A stretch of 64,000 nucleotides of DNA, from the NCBI RefSeq assembly GCF_007859715.1, contig NZ_SJPG01000001.1:3560728-3624727 (forward strand), read 5' to 3'. Made by a program: the position numbers and the translations under genes. The DNA is from Rubinisphaera italica (GTDB lineage Bacteria > Planctomycetota > Planctomycetia > Planctomycetales > Planctomycetaceae). The notes beneath the pieces were generated by a model. It was not told where the DNA came from. It made no database searches and saw only the letters and a list, made by a program, of their open reading frames with translations. How positions within the stretch are numbered: the stretch's first letter is position 1; every line of letters begins with the position of its first letter. This document shows positions 27,069 through 35,272 of this stretch, in pieces.

Positions 27069-27470
27069 TCAGGCGAGAATTCGCAGTGCCATGTCGCCGA
27101 TTTTCTGAGTGGTATTGAACGAGACGACGTTGGCTTCGTAGGCACGAGATGCTTCTAATGCATTTACGAACTCTGTGACAAGATTGATATTTGGGTAACT
27201 GACATAACCTTCACCATCCGCGTCGGGATGATTCGGCTCGTAAACTCTGCGAGGATCGGAAGTTGTGTCTTTTTCAACTTGATATTCGACTCCTGCGGCT
27301 TTACCGTCAGATTTTTCAGCGGAAAAGGCAACGAACCGTCTTTGAAACGGAGCGGTATTCCCTTCGGCATCCCGAGTTGTGTTGATATTGGCCACGTTCT
27401 CGGCAATTGTGTTGAGTCGTTGACGCTGTGAAACCAGGCCACTGGTAATGATGTCGATTGTGCGAAACAT
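27069..27470 (-). CDS. flgC: Flagellar proximal rod protein FlgC
   Basis: FlgC, 133 residues, a proximal rod subunit. The ATG at 27470 (MFRTIDIITSGLVSQRQRLN) gives the standard start; the longer frame to 27533 adds 21 residues that overlap flgB and have no family match. The rod signature TIAENVANINTTRDAEGNTA and the C-terminal EFVNALEASRAYEANVVSFN (then TTQKIGDMALRILA) are both present. Intervening residues contain PFQRRFVAFSA. The order flgB-flgC-fliE is preserved. The start shares the region just downstream of the flgB stop, separated by about 50 bases. Confidence 0.95.
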   Translation of the reverse strand: MFRTIDIITSGLVSQRQRLNTIAENVANINTTRDAEGNTAPFQRRFVAFSAEKSDGKAAGVEYQVEKDTTSDPRRVYEPNHPDADGEGYVSYPNINLVTEFVNALEASRAYEANVVSFNTTQKIGDMALRILA

Positions 27471-27522
27471 GAGTGACTCCTGTGTTTTAATGTTGTAGAT
27501 GAGCAAGTTGATTCGGTTTGCC

Positions 27523-28062
27523 TTAAACGACACGCTCGCTGATCACCGCCTCAAGCATGCTCATTTGAGATCGCATCACTTCGATGGCGAATCCCTGGAG
27601 GGATGCGTTCTTCACCATTTCCATCGACTCCATTTCGATACTGCGGTTGGCTCCATCGTGGAAAGTCAAGTTCCGGTTGTTAACCGATTCTGCAACGGAA
27701 AGAGACTTTGGAAAATAATCTTCGAGTTTCGGCTGAACCTGCCCCATTTGTCCGGTGGAGTTAAGTACCGAAGGATTTCCCAGACTTGCCTGCTGCCAAT
27801 GCAGTTGTGAAAGGGAGGGGCTGCCCGGAGACTGGCCCAGCACATTCGGTAGCATCGGTTGCGGATGGGCGTTGTGCCTGCGTGCCTGGATGGCCTGTTT
27901 GAGCGATTCTTCAAATTTGTCAACAGACAGATCGCGCGTGCGATAATCGGGTGTATCGATATTGGCGATATTTCCCGCGAGCACCTGATGCCGCTTCTGA
28001 CCAAAAATGGCCGCCTGCTCGAGGATGGGGAGAGTTGTCTGTTGTAAAATGGGATCAAGCAT
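27523..28062 (-). CDS. flgB: Flagellar proximal rod protein FlgB
   Basis: FlgB, 179 residues, a proximal rod subunit. LAGNIANIDTPDYRTRDLSV at about 29-48 is the rod motif, and the C-terminal helix is VKNASLQGFAIEVMRSQMSM followed by LEAVISERVV. The middle has a Gln/Pro/Ser-rich insertion (HPQPMLPNVLGQSPGSPS), making it longer than E. coli FlgB (138). The gene lies just behind a twin palindrome at 28088-28155 that separates it from the flgN-like gene, so a separate promoter is possible. Confidence 0.93.
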   Translation of the reverse strand: MLDPILQQTTLPILEQAAIFGQKRHQVLAGNIANIDTPDYRTRDLSVDKFEESLKQAIQARRHNAHPQPMLPNVLGQSPGSPSLSQLHWQQASLGNPSVLNSTGQMGQVQPKLEDYFPKSLSVAESVNNRNLTFHDGANRSIEMESMEMVKNASLQGFAIEVMRSQMSMLEAVISERVV

Positions 28063-28087
28063 GATGTTGTCCGCGTAATGTTAAGCT

Positions 28088-28155
28088 GTAGGTCAGGCAC
28101 TGCCTGACATGAATAATAATGGACGTCGAATTTCGTCAGGCAGTGCCTGATCTAC
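28088..28155. repeat. Twin palindrome, GACAGGC-related family
   Basis: Arms GTAGGTCAGGCACTGCCTGA (from 28088) and its near-perfect inverse ending GATCTAC at 28155 have one mismatch over 21 bases and a 26-base spacer. Each arm is a palindrome on its own (GTCAGGCA, then TGCCTGAC). It has the same layout and spacer length as 15766-15837 but TCAGG rather than ACAGG in the core. Confidence 0.8.
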
Positions 28156-28158
28156 TCA

Positions 28159-28608
28159 TTAAAAATTACTGTCAAATTGAGAGGATTGATCGTCATCGTG
28201 ATAAGCATCCTGAACCGCGATTCCACCAGAGACCAACTCGAGTTGAGCACGGGTATGATCCCGCTGGGATTGCATTTGCTGAGTACATGCAGCTTCCTTT
28301 TGCATAACTTCAGCCAGATTCTGCTCGGTCGCGTCGAGCAATTGCTCGCACTTCGAGCGGATCTGAGAATTCAGAGAATCCCTCAAGTCACACCACTGTT
28401 GCTGCAGTGGTGGTTCTCCATTGGAGTATTGATGTAAGGCTTCGATCACGGTTTGTTTCCGCATCAGTAGTTCAATCAAGCCGCTATAATCCTCACTGGA
28501 AATGAAGGTCGATTGCTCGTCCGTCAACTCTGTCAATAAACGACTGTATTCAAATCGATGTTGAAAGATAGACTGCATCTCATCAGCAGAATATAGTTTC
28601 GTAGTCAT
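28159..28608 (-). CDS. FlgN-like flagellar protein
   Basis: An almost wholly helical protein of about 149 residues in the rod-gene block. The start at 28608 (MTTKLYSADEM) is preferred; the frame continues to 28692 into the upstream TPR gene. The helix pair with LLTELTDEQSTFISSEDYSG and LIELLMRKQTVIEALHQYSN is like the FlgN family of hook-associated protein chaperones, which have this glutamate/leucine pattern at the same place, but similarity is only at pattern level. The tail is Asp/Ser-rich. Placing it just before flgB and after a TPR gene supports a flagellar role. Function as FlgN is inferred. Confidence 0.6.
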   Translation of the reverse strand: MTTKLYSADEMQSIFQHRFEYSRLLTELTDEQSTFISSEDYSGLIELLMRKQTVIEALHQYSNGEPPLQQQWCDLRDSLNSQIRSKCEQLLDATEQNLAEVMQKEAACTQQMQSQRDHTRAQLELVSGGIAVQDAYHDDDQSSQFDSNF

Positions 28609-28651
28609 AAATTGTCTTTCAGGAGCTCGATCGATTGTCAAATAGATGAGT

Positions 28652-31336
28652 TCAATTGAATGTTTGGGGATCCGCATCGATTGCCAGGTCATACAGGCGA
28701 ATGGATTGTTCGAGTAGTTTTTCCCATTCCTGCTTGGTGAAATTCGTTGATGTATGTGGGAATGGACCTGGAATCTGATTTAAGATCACGCGAGCCTGTT
28801 CCAACTGACGCCGAGCTTCTGCATAAGCATTCAAATTGCGATAACATTCCGCGATGCGATAGTAGGCAATCAGAATGACAGGTTGCCCGGCAAAATAAAA
28901 AGCGGCATTGCTGTATAAGTCGATGGCTTTGCGGTAGGAATCGTCATCGTTTTCAAATTGACCAAGATCGAATTGAATATGAGCCGGTTCGAAATAGGAA
29001 TCGCGCAGAAATTGTTTGGAAATACTATCGAGTTTGCCACGTTGGTCCAGCAACGATAACTCTTCACTGAGGATCTGATACTGTTGACTGGATTGATCCA
29101 GATAGCGATAGATTTCGCTTTTGAGTTCCTGCTTCATGTTTTCTGTTTCTGCCATGCGCAACTGCGATTCAGGACGTCGAGCCCGGAACCGCAATCCTTT
29201 GGCGAGCAACCAACGGGCTTCGTGGATCGATTCATGATCGGGTATACGTCTCACAAATTCATCGAGCCATTGAATGGCTTCTTCGACTCGTTTATAGCGC
29301 TGGTCCTGTTGTGGAGATTGAGCCTTTGCTGGCGTTTTTGGTTTGAGTTGCAAAAAGTCTGGGCGGGTTTCAGTGACATGAAAAAGTGTCCGCCCCAATG
29401 CAAACAAAGCCTGTTGCCATTCGGTGGCTTCCGGTGTGAGCGGACTTTCGAGAATCAGTGACCGCCAGACTGCTATCGCTTCATCGGTTTGTCCGTTCTC
29501 GAGCAATGCACGTCCCAGCAAGAGTTGGGCATCGTAAACAAGTTGATCTTTGGGATAGTCGCGGATAGTCGCCTGCAGTATTTGGATGGCCTGCTCGATT
29601 CGGGGTTCTTCATCGTAACCATCCAGATCGAGTAGTAATTTTGCTTTGAAATTGAAAGCCGCTGGTAAGCCCGTTCTGGGATTCGAGGCGATGTATCGAT
29701 CGAGCATTCGTAATGCATTTTCAAAATCGTTACCCCGACGATAATATTCGCTCGATTCCCAGAGGGTTTGAGCGTATCGATTGGTCGCCCGAGAACTGTT
29801 AGCCAGTTGTGCATACGCATGCCCGACATTTTTCCAATGATCCTGCACATCCTGAAATTTTATGACATCGTTCGTTTGAGATTCATACTCGTGAGAAATC
29901 AACTCCGCACGCTTCCGGCTCACGAGTGCGGTCAATCCATTCGTGTATCCTGTGGCGAACAGAGGAACCATTTTCTGAGTCAGTTCGTGCGCCAGGCGAT
30001 ATTGCTCGTAACTCTCGGAATTCCCCCAGTCTTCCCAGGCATTCCGAATCAATTGGCGTGCTTCATCCAGATCGATCCAGGGATTAGCAAACTGATCGGT
30101 CGATTCGACATTCGACAAGGCGTGTAGAAAATAAGTAAGTGATTCTTCGTGAAGACCTCGTTTGCGTGCGATATCTCCGGCATACATGTTCGCTGGAAAG
30201 TAGACAGTGGAATCAGAAACTGCTGCTGGTTTACTAAAGTGTTTCAGTGCAACATCGAACCGATCTTCTGCAGCATATGTCATTCCCATCAGAAAATGTC
30301 CCTGCAGGATCAATTTCTGCTCTAAACCCGATTTCATATCAATAATCTGACTTAACAGTTCGCGAGCTTCTACCGGTTTCTTTTGATCCAGAAGGATCCG
30401 AGCTTTGAGAATTATGAGATTATCATGCAATTCTGCCAGTCGTTCCAGGGAGAGCTCATCGACAAAATCGAGTTCTTTTATACTGTTAGCCGTTTGAGTT
30501 GCTGCGACAAGATCGCCATCCTGTCGCTGTAAATCAGCTAAACATAGTGTTGCCAGATGGCGTTTTTCTAATTCAGAATATTCGAGCTTATCTGTCTCGG
30601 ATACTTCGCCAGCTTCTAAATCAGCGTCGCTGAGCTGGGGTTCTGGAATTGAAAATTCGTGTCTGAGTCCCTGAATAATTTCGGAACGTTTCTTGTGTTG
30701 TTCAATGATATTAGTCGGATGAACCAATGAGGATTTCAGCACGTTGGGATCGAGATAACACTGCGCAAGCATCAGAATGATATCATCGCGATCTTCCTCT
30801 GCGATATCGTAAGCCGATTCGAGAATTTCCCGGGCATCGTAGATTTGTCCCAGTTTGTAATAGCAGGAGCCCAAGGCGTATTGCCAGCTGGGAATCAATT
30901 CCACCATCAGCGATTTTTGATTCGCCCTTTCCAGATAGCGCATTGCCAGTCGGTATGTCGGCTCGACGATTCCCTCGTACCCGACTGCGGCTTCCTGGGA
31001 AACCCGCTCGGCTTTACGAAATAGGGCAACACCGATGACATATTCGAGCGACCCCCCAATTTCCGGTTCCGCGACTCCTTCATCCAGCATTTGTATGGCC
31101 TGCATATAGGCCGTTCGTGTTCGTCCTTGTCGAAGGAATTCGATTGACTCCACCGTCTTTTCCAGAGGGGTCATCTCCGGCTCACTGATCATCACCCAGA
31201 TTCCCGTCGGCAATCCAATCCCAATAATGATAGCCAGCGCCAGCATGGGATAGATTCCGAACATCGACGTGCTCGATTGTTCAATCGGCAAGTCGTCGAG
31301 ATCGGTATCAGATTCGACAGGAGGAGTTGCGGCCAT
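28652..31336 (-). CDS. Membrane-anchored TPR protein, first gene of flagellar run
   Basis: An 894-residue protein. A short cytosolic head with acidic residues is followed by one transmembrane helix (MLALAIIIGIGLPTGIWVM, about 31-49), then about 800 residues of helical repeats with the tetratricopeptide spacing, for example RLAMRYLERANQ, ALRMLDRYIASNP, QLLLGRALLENGQTDEAIAV and IAECYRNLNAYAEARRQLEQ. TPR arrays are protein-binding scaffolds. The gene overlaps the longest form of the next gene and shares its strand, so it may be co-transcribed with the flagellar genes. A flagellar function is not shown; similar large TPR membrane proteins are common in planctomycetes. Confidence 0.75.
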   Translation of the reverse strand: MAATPPVESDTDLDDLPIEQSSTSMFGIYPMLALAIIIGIGLPTGIWVMISEPEMTPLEKTVESIEFLRQGRTRTAYMQAIQMLDEGVAEPEIGGSLEYVIGVALFRKAERVSQEAAVGYEGIVEPTYRLAMRYLERANQKSLMVELIPSWQYALGSCYYKLGQIYDAREILESAYDIAEEDRDDIILMLAQCYLDPNVLKSSLVHPTNIIEQHKKRSEIIQGLRHEFSIPEPQLSDADLEAGEVSETDKLEYSELEKRHLATLCLADLQRQDGDLVAATQTANSIKELDFVDELSLERLAELHDNLIILKARILLDQKKPVEARELLSQIIDMKSGLEQKLILQGHFLMGMTYAAEDRFDVALKHFSKPAAVSDSTVYFPANMYAGDIARKRGLHEESLTYFLHALSNVESTDQFANPWIDLDEARQLIRNAWEDWGNSESYEQYRLAHELTQKMVPLFATGYTNGLTALVSRKRAELISHEYESQTNDVIKFQDVQDHWKNVGHAYAQLANSSRATNRYAQTLWESSEYYRRGNDFENALRMLDRYIASNPRTGLPAAFNFKAKLLLDLDGYDEEPRIEQAIQILQATIRDYPKDQLVYDAQLLLGRALLENGQTDEAIAVWRSLILESPLTPEATEWQQALFALGRTLFHVTETRPDFLQLKPKTPAKAQSPQQDQRYKRVEEAIQWLDEFVRRIPDHESIHEARWLLAKGLRFRARRPESQLRMAETENMKQELKSEIYRYLDQSSQQYQILSEELSLLDQRGKLDSISKQFLRDSYFEPAHIQFDLGQFENDDDSYRKAIDLYSNAAFYFAGQPVILIAYYRIAECYRNLNAYAEARRQLEQARVILNQIPGPFPHTSTNFTKQEWEKLLEQSIRLYDLAIDADPQTFN

Positions 31337-31824
31337 GAGAGCCAGACACAGTTAAATGGGCGGGATAATCAGTGTTTTTGTGCGCGGAAAAACCTGAAGC
31401 CATCCTTGATCGATGGCAGAAAATTGAGGATGAGAACTTTGACAGTAGGAATCTTTAGAGAAAATTCCACATTTGTGTCAATATGACCCGGATTTTTGCA
31501 GTTTTTTCCAGGCATTGCACCAATAAAAAAGCAAGTCAAGTCATGTTCGACTCAACTCGCCTGAGCTAGAGCAGTTCCAATTTGAATGTTCTGCATTTGG
31601 ACTGATGCAAACAACAATTCAGGACATAAAGCATAAATGCAAAGGCACATTGATACCCATGCGACTGCAGAAACCATTCTTTACCGAATTCCAAATGAAT
31701 ACCGGAAAATAATTAAACCCAGGTGGCGGGGACGTTCCGGAGGTCCTTTTCAAGATGTTACAGGAAATCCAGTGACCAATCGGAACAGGGCTTAAATGGT
31801 GTACGGTAGAGAGAAGTTTTATTT
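31337..31824. other. Intergenic, promoter region of TPR/flagellar unit
   Basis: About 490 bases. It contains a plausible sigma-70 promoter (31452-31481, minus strand). Near 31721 there is GGTGGCGGGGACGTTCCG, a remnant of the GC-rich repeat seen at 47230. An imperfect hairpin involves CAGTTCCAATTT and ATTTGGACTG near 31570-31605. No RNA gene was recognised. Confidence 0.45.
31452..31481 (-). promoter_or_regulatory. Candidate sigma-70 promoter for TPR/flagellar genes
   Basis: On the minus strand TTGACA (31476-31481), an 18-base spacer and TAAAGA (31452-31457), about 115 bases before the TPR gene start at 31336. The -35 is a perfect match; the -10 is moderate. It is a prediction by pattern only. 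Confidence 0.45.
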
Positions 31825-33648
31825 CTACTCAGCCGGCGGTTCACTTGCCTTAGGCGTATCCATGCGTACTTGTGTTCCCGAGATTATATCGTGAAGTGTT
31901 TTGCGATCTGGCCGGAAACAGGCGATCAAATTTCCGATCCCGGCTGTGAGAAAGCAACTTATAAACCAGAAGGAAAGAAAACGAATCACGGCTTGCCCCG
32001 TTGTGATTGGTTGACACCGTTCATCCTCGGCTACAAACAGTTTCATGGCTCCTTTGCCGGGAGTTGTCTGTTCGTAACCACTTTCATTTTTGATGAAGTA
32101 GAAGGCAAACGCGATGGTTGGCCCAATGGAAGACACACATAAACTGATGATGTATGCGGTCAATGACTCGAAATCGGCGTCAAATGAAGTCGCCACATAA
32201 TAAATCATTCCGAGAACAGTGCCGTTTAATGCCATCAGTGCCAGCACATCGATTACATATGCCAGGCTTCGCATTCCAATAGGTGCAATCACAGTTGTTT
32301 TGCGATTGCGGATTTTGTCGTTGCCATCTTGTTTCTTGACATAAGTCAGCTCCTTCTTGGAACCGATCAGATTCAATCCTTTTCGGAGATTGGCAGTGAA
32401 CAATCCGTTCGCTCGTGCGGTTACAACACTGGAAAAACCAATCAGAAAACAGCAGAGAATTCCAATGACAATGGGAAGAATCAGAGCTGTGTAGTTTTCG
32501 GATTCCAAATCTTCCTTTTGAGCAATTGCGCCCCATTTGTCCTGGGCTGCAGCTTTACGATCATCCATCCCTGAGGATTCGGCAAGTTTTATTTCCACTT
32601 TGGCTCGATGCAATTGTGCATGCTCCTCGTGCACTTTCATAAACTGCTCAAACTTCTGTCCTCCGACAAAATAAACGCCAGCAATACCACCAATCACAGG
32701 TAAGTTCACAGCCAGAAACAGCAATGCCCACATCAGCCCAGGTACGAACGTTAGACGAAGTGTTTTGGCAACCTTAGGAAAGATCCAACCTTGGGATTCC
32801 ACAGGCATCGCAAGATGAGACATCGCTTGCGGAGTGAAAATGAGAATCGAGATCCAACCCAGGCTAATACCGATTGCTGGTCCGATGCCTATTCCCATTG
32901 AATCCAACAGAATTCCCAGACCGCCAAAGACAATCCAGAATGGTAATCCATAAATAAAAACCCAGAACACAAATTTGATTCCGCTCATGCCACATAACGC
33001 AAAATCGAAGCGAATCTTCTTGATGGTGTCTTTCTTCTCCATCGAAAGTTGCACGATTTCGAGATGCTGAACCAACAACCATCCCAACGGTATCATCGTG
33101 GTGACCGTTGTCAGGAGTGTCCAGAAACCAAATGGTGGACCAGTGGCCACCCATGTCAGCCAATAGCCGCAGAAGCAGGAAAGAACAAAGAAGAAAGCAA
33201 GAATCCATCCGGTCTTCATCACCTGTTTGAAATTCGACTTCGTAAATGCAAACGGCTCTTTCCAGAGGCTCGCGTAATACGATTTTGGATCGATTCCTTT
33301 CGCTGCCATCTTCGAGCGACGGCGACCGGCTGTGGTCAATTGTTCGGGATCGAAGCCACATTCCGGACAGGTCGTTTCCTCAGGTGGAATTTGTGCAGCA
33401 CATTTCTGACAGAGGACCACACCAGCTGCTTCAGCATTTCCCAAATCGATGTTCTCGAGAAATGCATTGCTGTCCTCTGACGTCGGCTCTTTCGTTTTTT
33501 TGCGACGTGTAGAGGATGGACTCTTCTCGGAACCGTCAGGAATTCTGACCTTCTTGCTGCAATTCGGGCAACGGACCCCTTTTCCCGCTGCGGCATCAGG
33601 AGCTTTGATTCCGTGACCGCAATCAGGACAGCGAAACTTTATCGACAT
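31825..33648 (-). CDS. Zinc-ribbon/RDD multi-span membrane protein
   Basis: A 607-residue protein. Residues 1-35 are an MJ0042-type zinc ribbon (FRCPDCGHGIKAPDAAAGKG, then VRCPNCSKKV), and a second Cys4 ribbon is at about 80-100 (CQKCAAQ ... TCPECGFD). Then follow about five or six hydrophobic spans (140-330) with a helical cytosolic stretch (LHRAKVEIKLAESSGMDDRK), another span at about 385-410, and a C-terminal RDD domain (GMRSLAYVIDVLALMALNGT ... TPGKGAMKLFV ... PDRKTLHDIISGTQVR). RDD proteins are membrane proteins with suspected transport roles. The combination of ribbon plus RDD is common in planctomycetes. Function unknown; likely inner membrane. Confidence 0.8.
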   Translation of the reverse strand: MSIKFRCPDCGHGIKAPDAAAGKGVRCPNCSKKVRIPDGSEKSPSSTRRKKTKEPTSEDSNAFLENIDLGNAEAAGVVLCQKCAAQIPPEETTCPECGFDPEQLTTAGRRRSKMAAKGIDPKSYYASLWKEPFAFTKSNFKQVMKTGWILAFFFVLSCFCGYWLTWVATGPPFGFWTLLTTVTTMIPLGWLLVQHLEIVQLSMEKKDTIKKIRFDFALCGMSGIKFVFWVFIYGLPFWIVFGGLGILLDSMGIGIGPAIGISLGWISILIFTPQAMSHLAMPVESQGWIFPKVAKTLRLTFVPGLMWALLFLAVNLPVIGGIAGVYFVGGQKFEQFMKVHEEHAQLHRAKVEIKLAESSGMDDRKAAAQDKWGAIAQKEDLESENYTALILPIVIGILCCFLIGFSSVVTARANGLFTANLRKGLNLIGSKKELTYVKKQDGNDKIRNRKTTVIAPIGMRSLAYVIDVLALMALNGTVLGMIYYVATSFDADFESLTAYIISLCVSSIGPTIAFAFYFIKNESGYEQTTPGKGAMKLFVAEDERCQPITTGQAVIRFLSFWFISCFLTAGIGNLIACFRPDRKTLHDIISGTQVRMDTPKASEPPAE

Positions 33649-33792
33649 GAACTGGCCTTAACGTCTATCAATCGAAGTGAGTGTTGATTTCCAGTGTGAA
33701 ATGAACTTCGATTATTCAGTCTTGGCGTACGAAACGCAACGAAAGACGTAGAGGTTGCGTGATTCTGTGAGAAAACAACAGGAAATTATCCT

Positions 33793-33918
33793 CCTTCCCA
33801 AGGACCTCCTTGGAAACGCCAATACTCGAATCTCCGCTTCGGGGCAATAACATTGCATACCGAAACGACTTGTAGCAGAGCTTCAAACCTGAGTGTTCCC
33901 AAGCAGCAGCTTGGGAAC
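33793..33918. repeat. Paired GTTCCCA palindromes
   Basis: One unit is TTCCCAAGGACCTCCTTGG (33795-33813), the other GTTCCCAAGC (33895-33904), AGCA, GCTTGGGAAC (33909-33918). They lie 80 bases apart and are inverted relative to each other. A related single unit is at 57547-57570. Confidence 0.65.
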
Positions 33919-33960
33919 AAGTGAATTTGATCGGCACTCACGTAAATTATATCCGCGCAT

Positions 33961-33991
33961 AAAAAAAGGGCACCGGAATGATTCCGGTGCC
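33961..33991 (-). terminator. Rho-independent terminator of the YTV-like gene
   Basis: On the minus strand GGCACCGGAA (33982-33991 complement), loop TCA, TTCCGGTGCC, followed by a T7 run (complement of 33961-33967). The stem is a perfect 10 bp and GC-rich. It lies 85 bases after the stop of the gene at 34076. Confidence 0.85.
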
Positions 33992-33998
33992 GCGGGGG

Positions 33999-34066
33999 GA
34001 ATGTGCTAGTTCGCCCTGCTCGCGAGGGGGGGGGACAGGGAGCGAGCAAGCAGGACGCACACATTC
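33999..34066. repeat. Long 3'-UTR hairpin with G9 tract
   Basis: Outer arms GAATGTG (33999-34005) and CACATTC (34060-34066); inner arms CCTGCTCGC (34015-34023) and GCGAGC (34042-34047) plus AAGCAGG. The loop holds nine consecutive G (34026-34034). It lies between the stop codon at 34076 and the terminator at 33961-33991. Confidence 0.6.
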
Positions 34067-34075
34067 AAGGGGGGA

Positions 34076-35272
34076 TCAGTTCGTGGCTTTCACCACTTGG
34101 AGGGCAGGTCCGTCCGTCGACGAGCCTGAAGAAAGAGAGGAGTTTTCGGACAGAGTGGTCCGAGCACGCCAACCATTCGATCGAATCATCGAAGGAGCAG
34201 TTGGTTTGGCAGGGGATGCCGGGGAGTGGTTCGTTTGGACAACCTCTTGGTAAGTCGCAGGTTGAACATGATTTCGCTCTTTGGATTCATTCATTCCCGA
34301 GCCGAAGGGGCTGAATGTTCCGCCGTTATCTTTTTTTGCTGGTTCTGGTTCAAATTTGCTGTCTTTTTCAGCCGTTTTCTTCACGGCAGGAGTCGGTGCT
34401 TCTGCTTTGCGAACCGAGATCGGATCAGGCACAGGAGCCTGAGCAGTCACAGAACTGTTAGCACCTTCCTGGTAAGGTACGAATCCGAATGCAGTCTGAG
34501 TTCCAATCGGCACGGTGCGATAACTTGTCACTGGAAGAGACGCAACAACCTGTTCGTCTTCCCAGCGAATTTTTCGAACTGCAACCTGTCGAGTCGTTGT
34601 TTCAGGAACCACACGGGCCACCTGATAACTGACCGTCTTTTCTCCGCGAATCGCTACCTGACGAGTGACGGGCACCTGCTGAGCAACGACATTCGAACAA
34701 TACTTACGATGCGTTGTGACCGAAGGCGTAAACGCATTTTTGAGGGATTGCCGTGTGCGGTTAAACATGCCGAACAGGCCAGGCGAGCCATCATACGCAC
34801 ACGGTGAAATTTTCTGATTCTGCTGCTGATAGCTGACCCAGCGTCCCATATCGCGTTGCACAGTTTGATACTCTGTGACATTCTGATAAGAGACCGTTGG
34901 GATCTGAGCAGTTTTGGTTTCGTAAACAGTTTTATATTCGGTGAACTGTCGATCTTCGTAAGCCGTTTCAACAATTGGCTTACGGACAGTTTGAGTCACC
35001 TGACGGTATTCGGTTACAGGAACCTGACGATAAACAACCTGCTGCTGAGAGCAGACGTTGCAGGGATCATATCCGGTCTGTTGTGGTGCATAGGCAACTT
35101 GCTGAGGAGCAAAGGAAACCTGTTGAGTTGCTGCACATTCATTACAACCTCCGTTGCCTCCAAAGAGACCATTACGGAAGAGTTGAGCATCTGCTTGATT
35201 GACAACCGACAGCAACAACGCTGTCGAAAAGGCGGCCGTCCAAGGACGGAATCGTGGAAACGACATGGGCAC
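34076..35272 (-). CDS. YTV-like secreted repeat protein
   Basis: A 398-residue protein with a signal peptide (FRPWTAAFSTALLLSVVNQA, ending about residue 28) and a Cys/Gln-rich start (CNECAATQQVSF ... CNVCSQQQVVYRQ). The middle consists of degenerate repeats rich in Tyr, Thr, Val and Gln, such as VPVTEYRQVTQTVRKPIVET, FTEYKTVYETKTAQIPTVSY and QVAIRGEKTVSYQVARVVPE. These resemble the YTV repeats of planctomycete cell-wall or surface proteins. The C-terminal third is Pro/Lys/Ser-rich and disordered. Four Cys near the N terminus may crosslink. The gene is followed by a strong terminator, so it seems to be its own transcription unit. A surface location is inferred. Confidence 0.65.
   Translation of the reverse strand: MPMSFPRFRPWTAAFSTALLLSVVNQADAQLFRNGLFGGNGGCNECAATQQVSFAPQQVAYAPQQTGYDPCNVCSQQQVVYRQVPVTEYRQVTQTVRKPIVETAYEDRQFTEYKTVYETKTAQIPTVSYQNVTEYQTVQRDMGRWVSYQQQNQKISPCAYDGSPGLFGMFNRTRQSLKNAFTPSVTTHRKYCSNVVAQQVPVTRQVAIRGEKTVSYQVARVVPETTTRQVAVRKIRWEDEQVVASLPVTSYRTVPIGTQTAFGFVPYQEGANSSVTAQAPVPDPISVRKAEAPTPAVKKTAEKDSKFEPEPAKKDNGGTFSPFGSGMNESKERNHVQPATYQEVVQTNHSPASPAKPTAPSMIRSNGWRARTTLSENSSLSSGSSTDGPALQVVKATN

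Larger units (their letters stand above)
33649..34075. other. Intergenic with palindromes and a terminator
   Basis: About 430 bases between two minus-strand genes. It holds a pair of TTCCCA/TGGGAA hairpins (33793-33918), a strong intrinsic terminator for the upstream gene (33961-33991), and a long hairpin with a G9 tract (33999-34066). Open frames over it do not resemble proteins. Confidence 0.6.

Noticed and set aside
34026..34034. G9 tract as a coding phase-variation switch
   Set aside because: It lies after the stop codon at 34076 in the 3' untranslated part.
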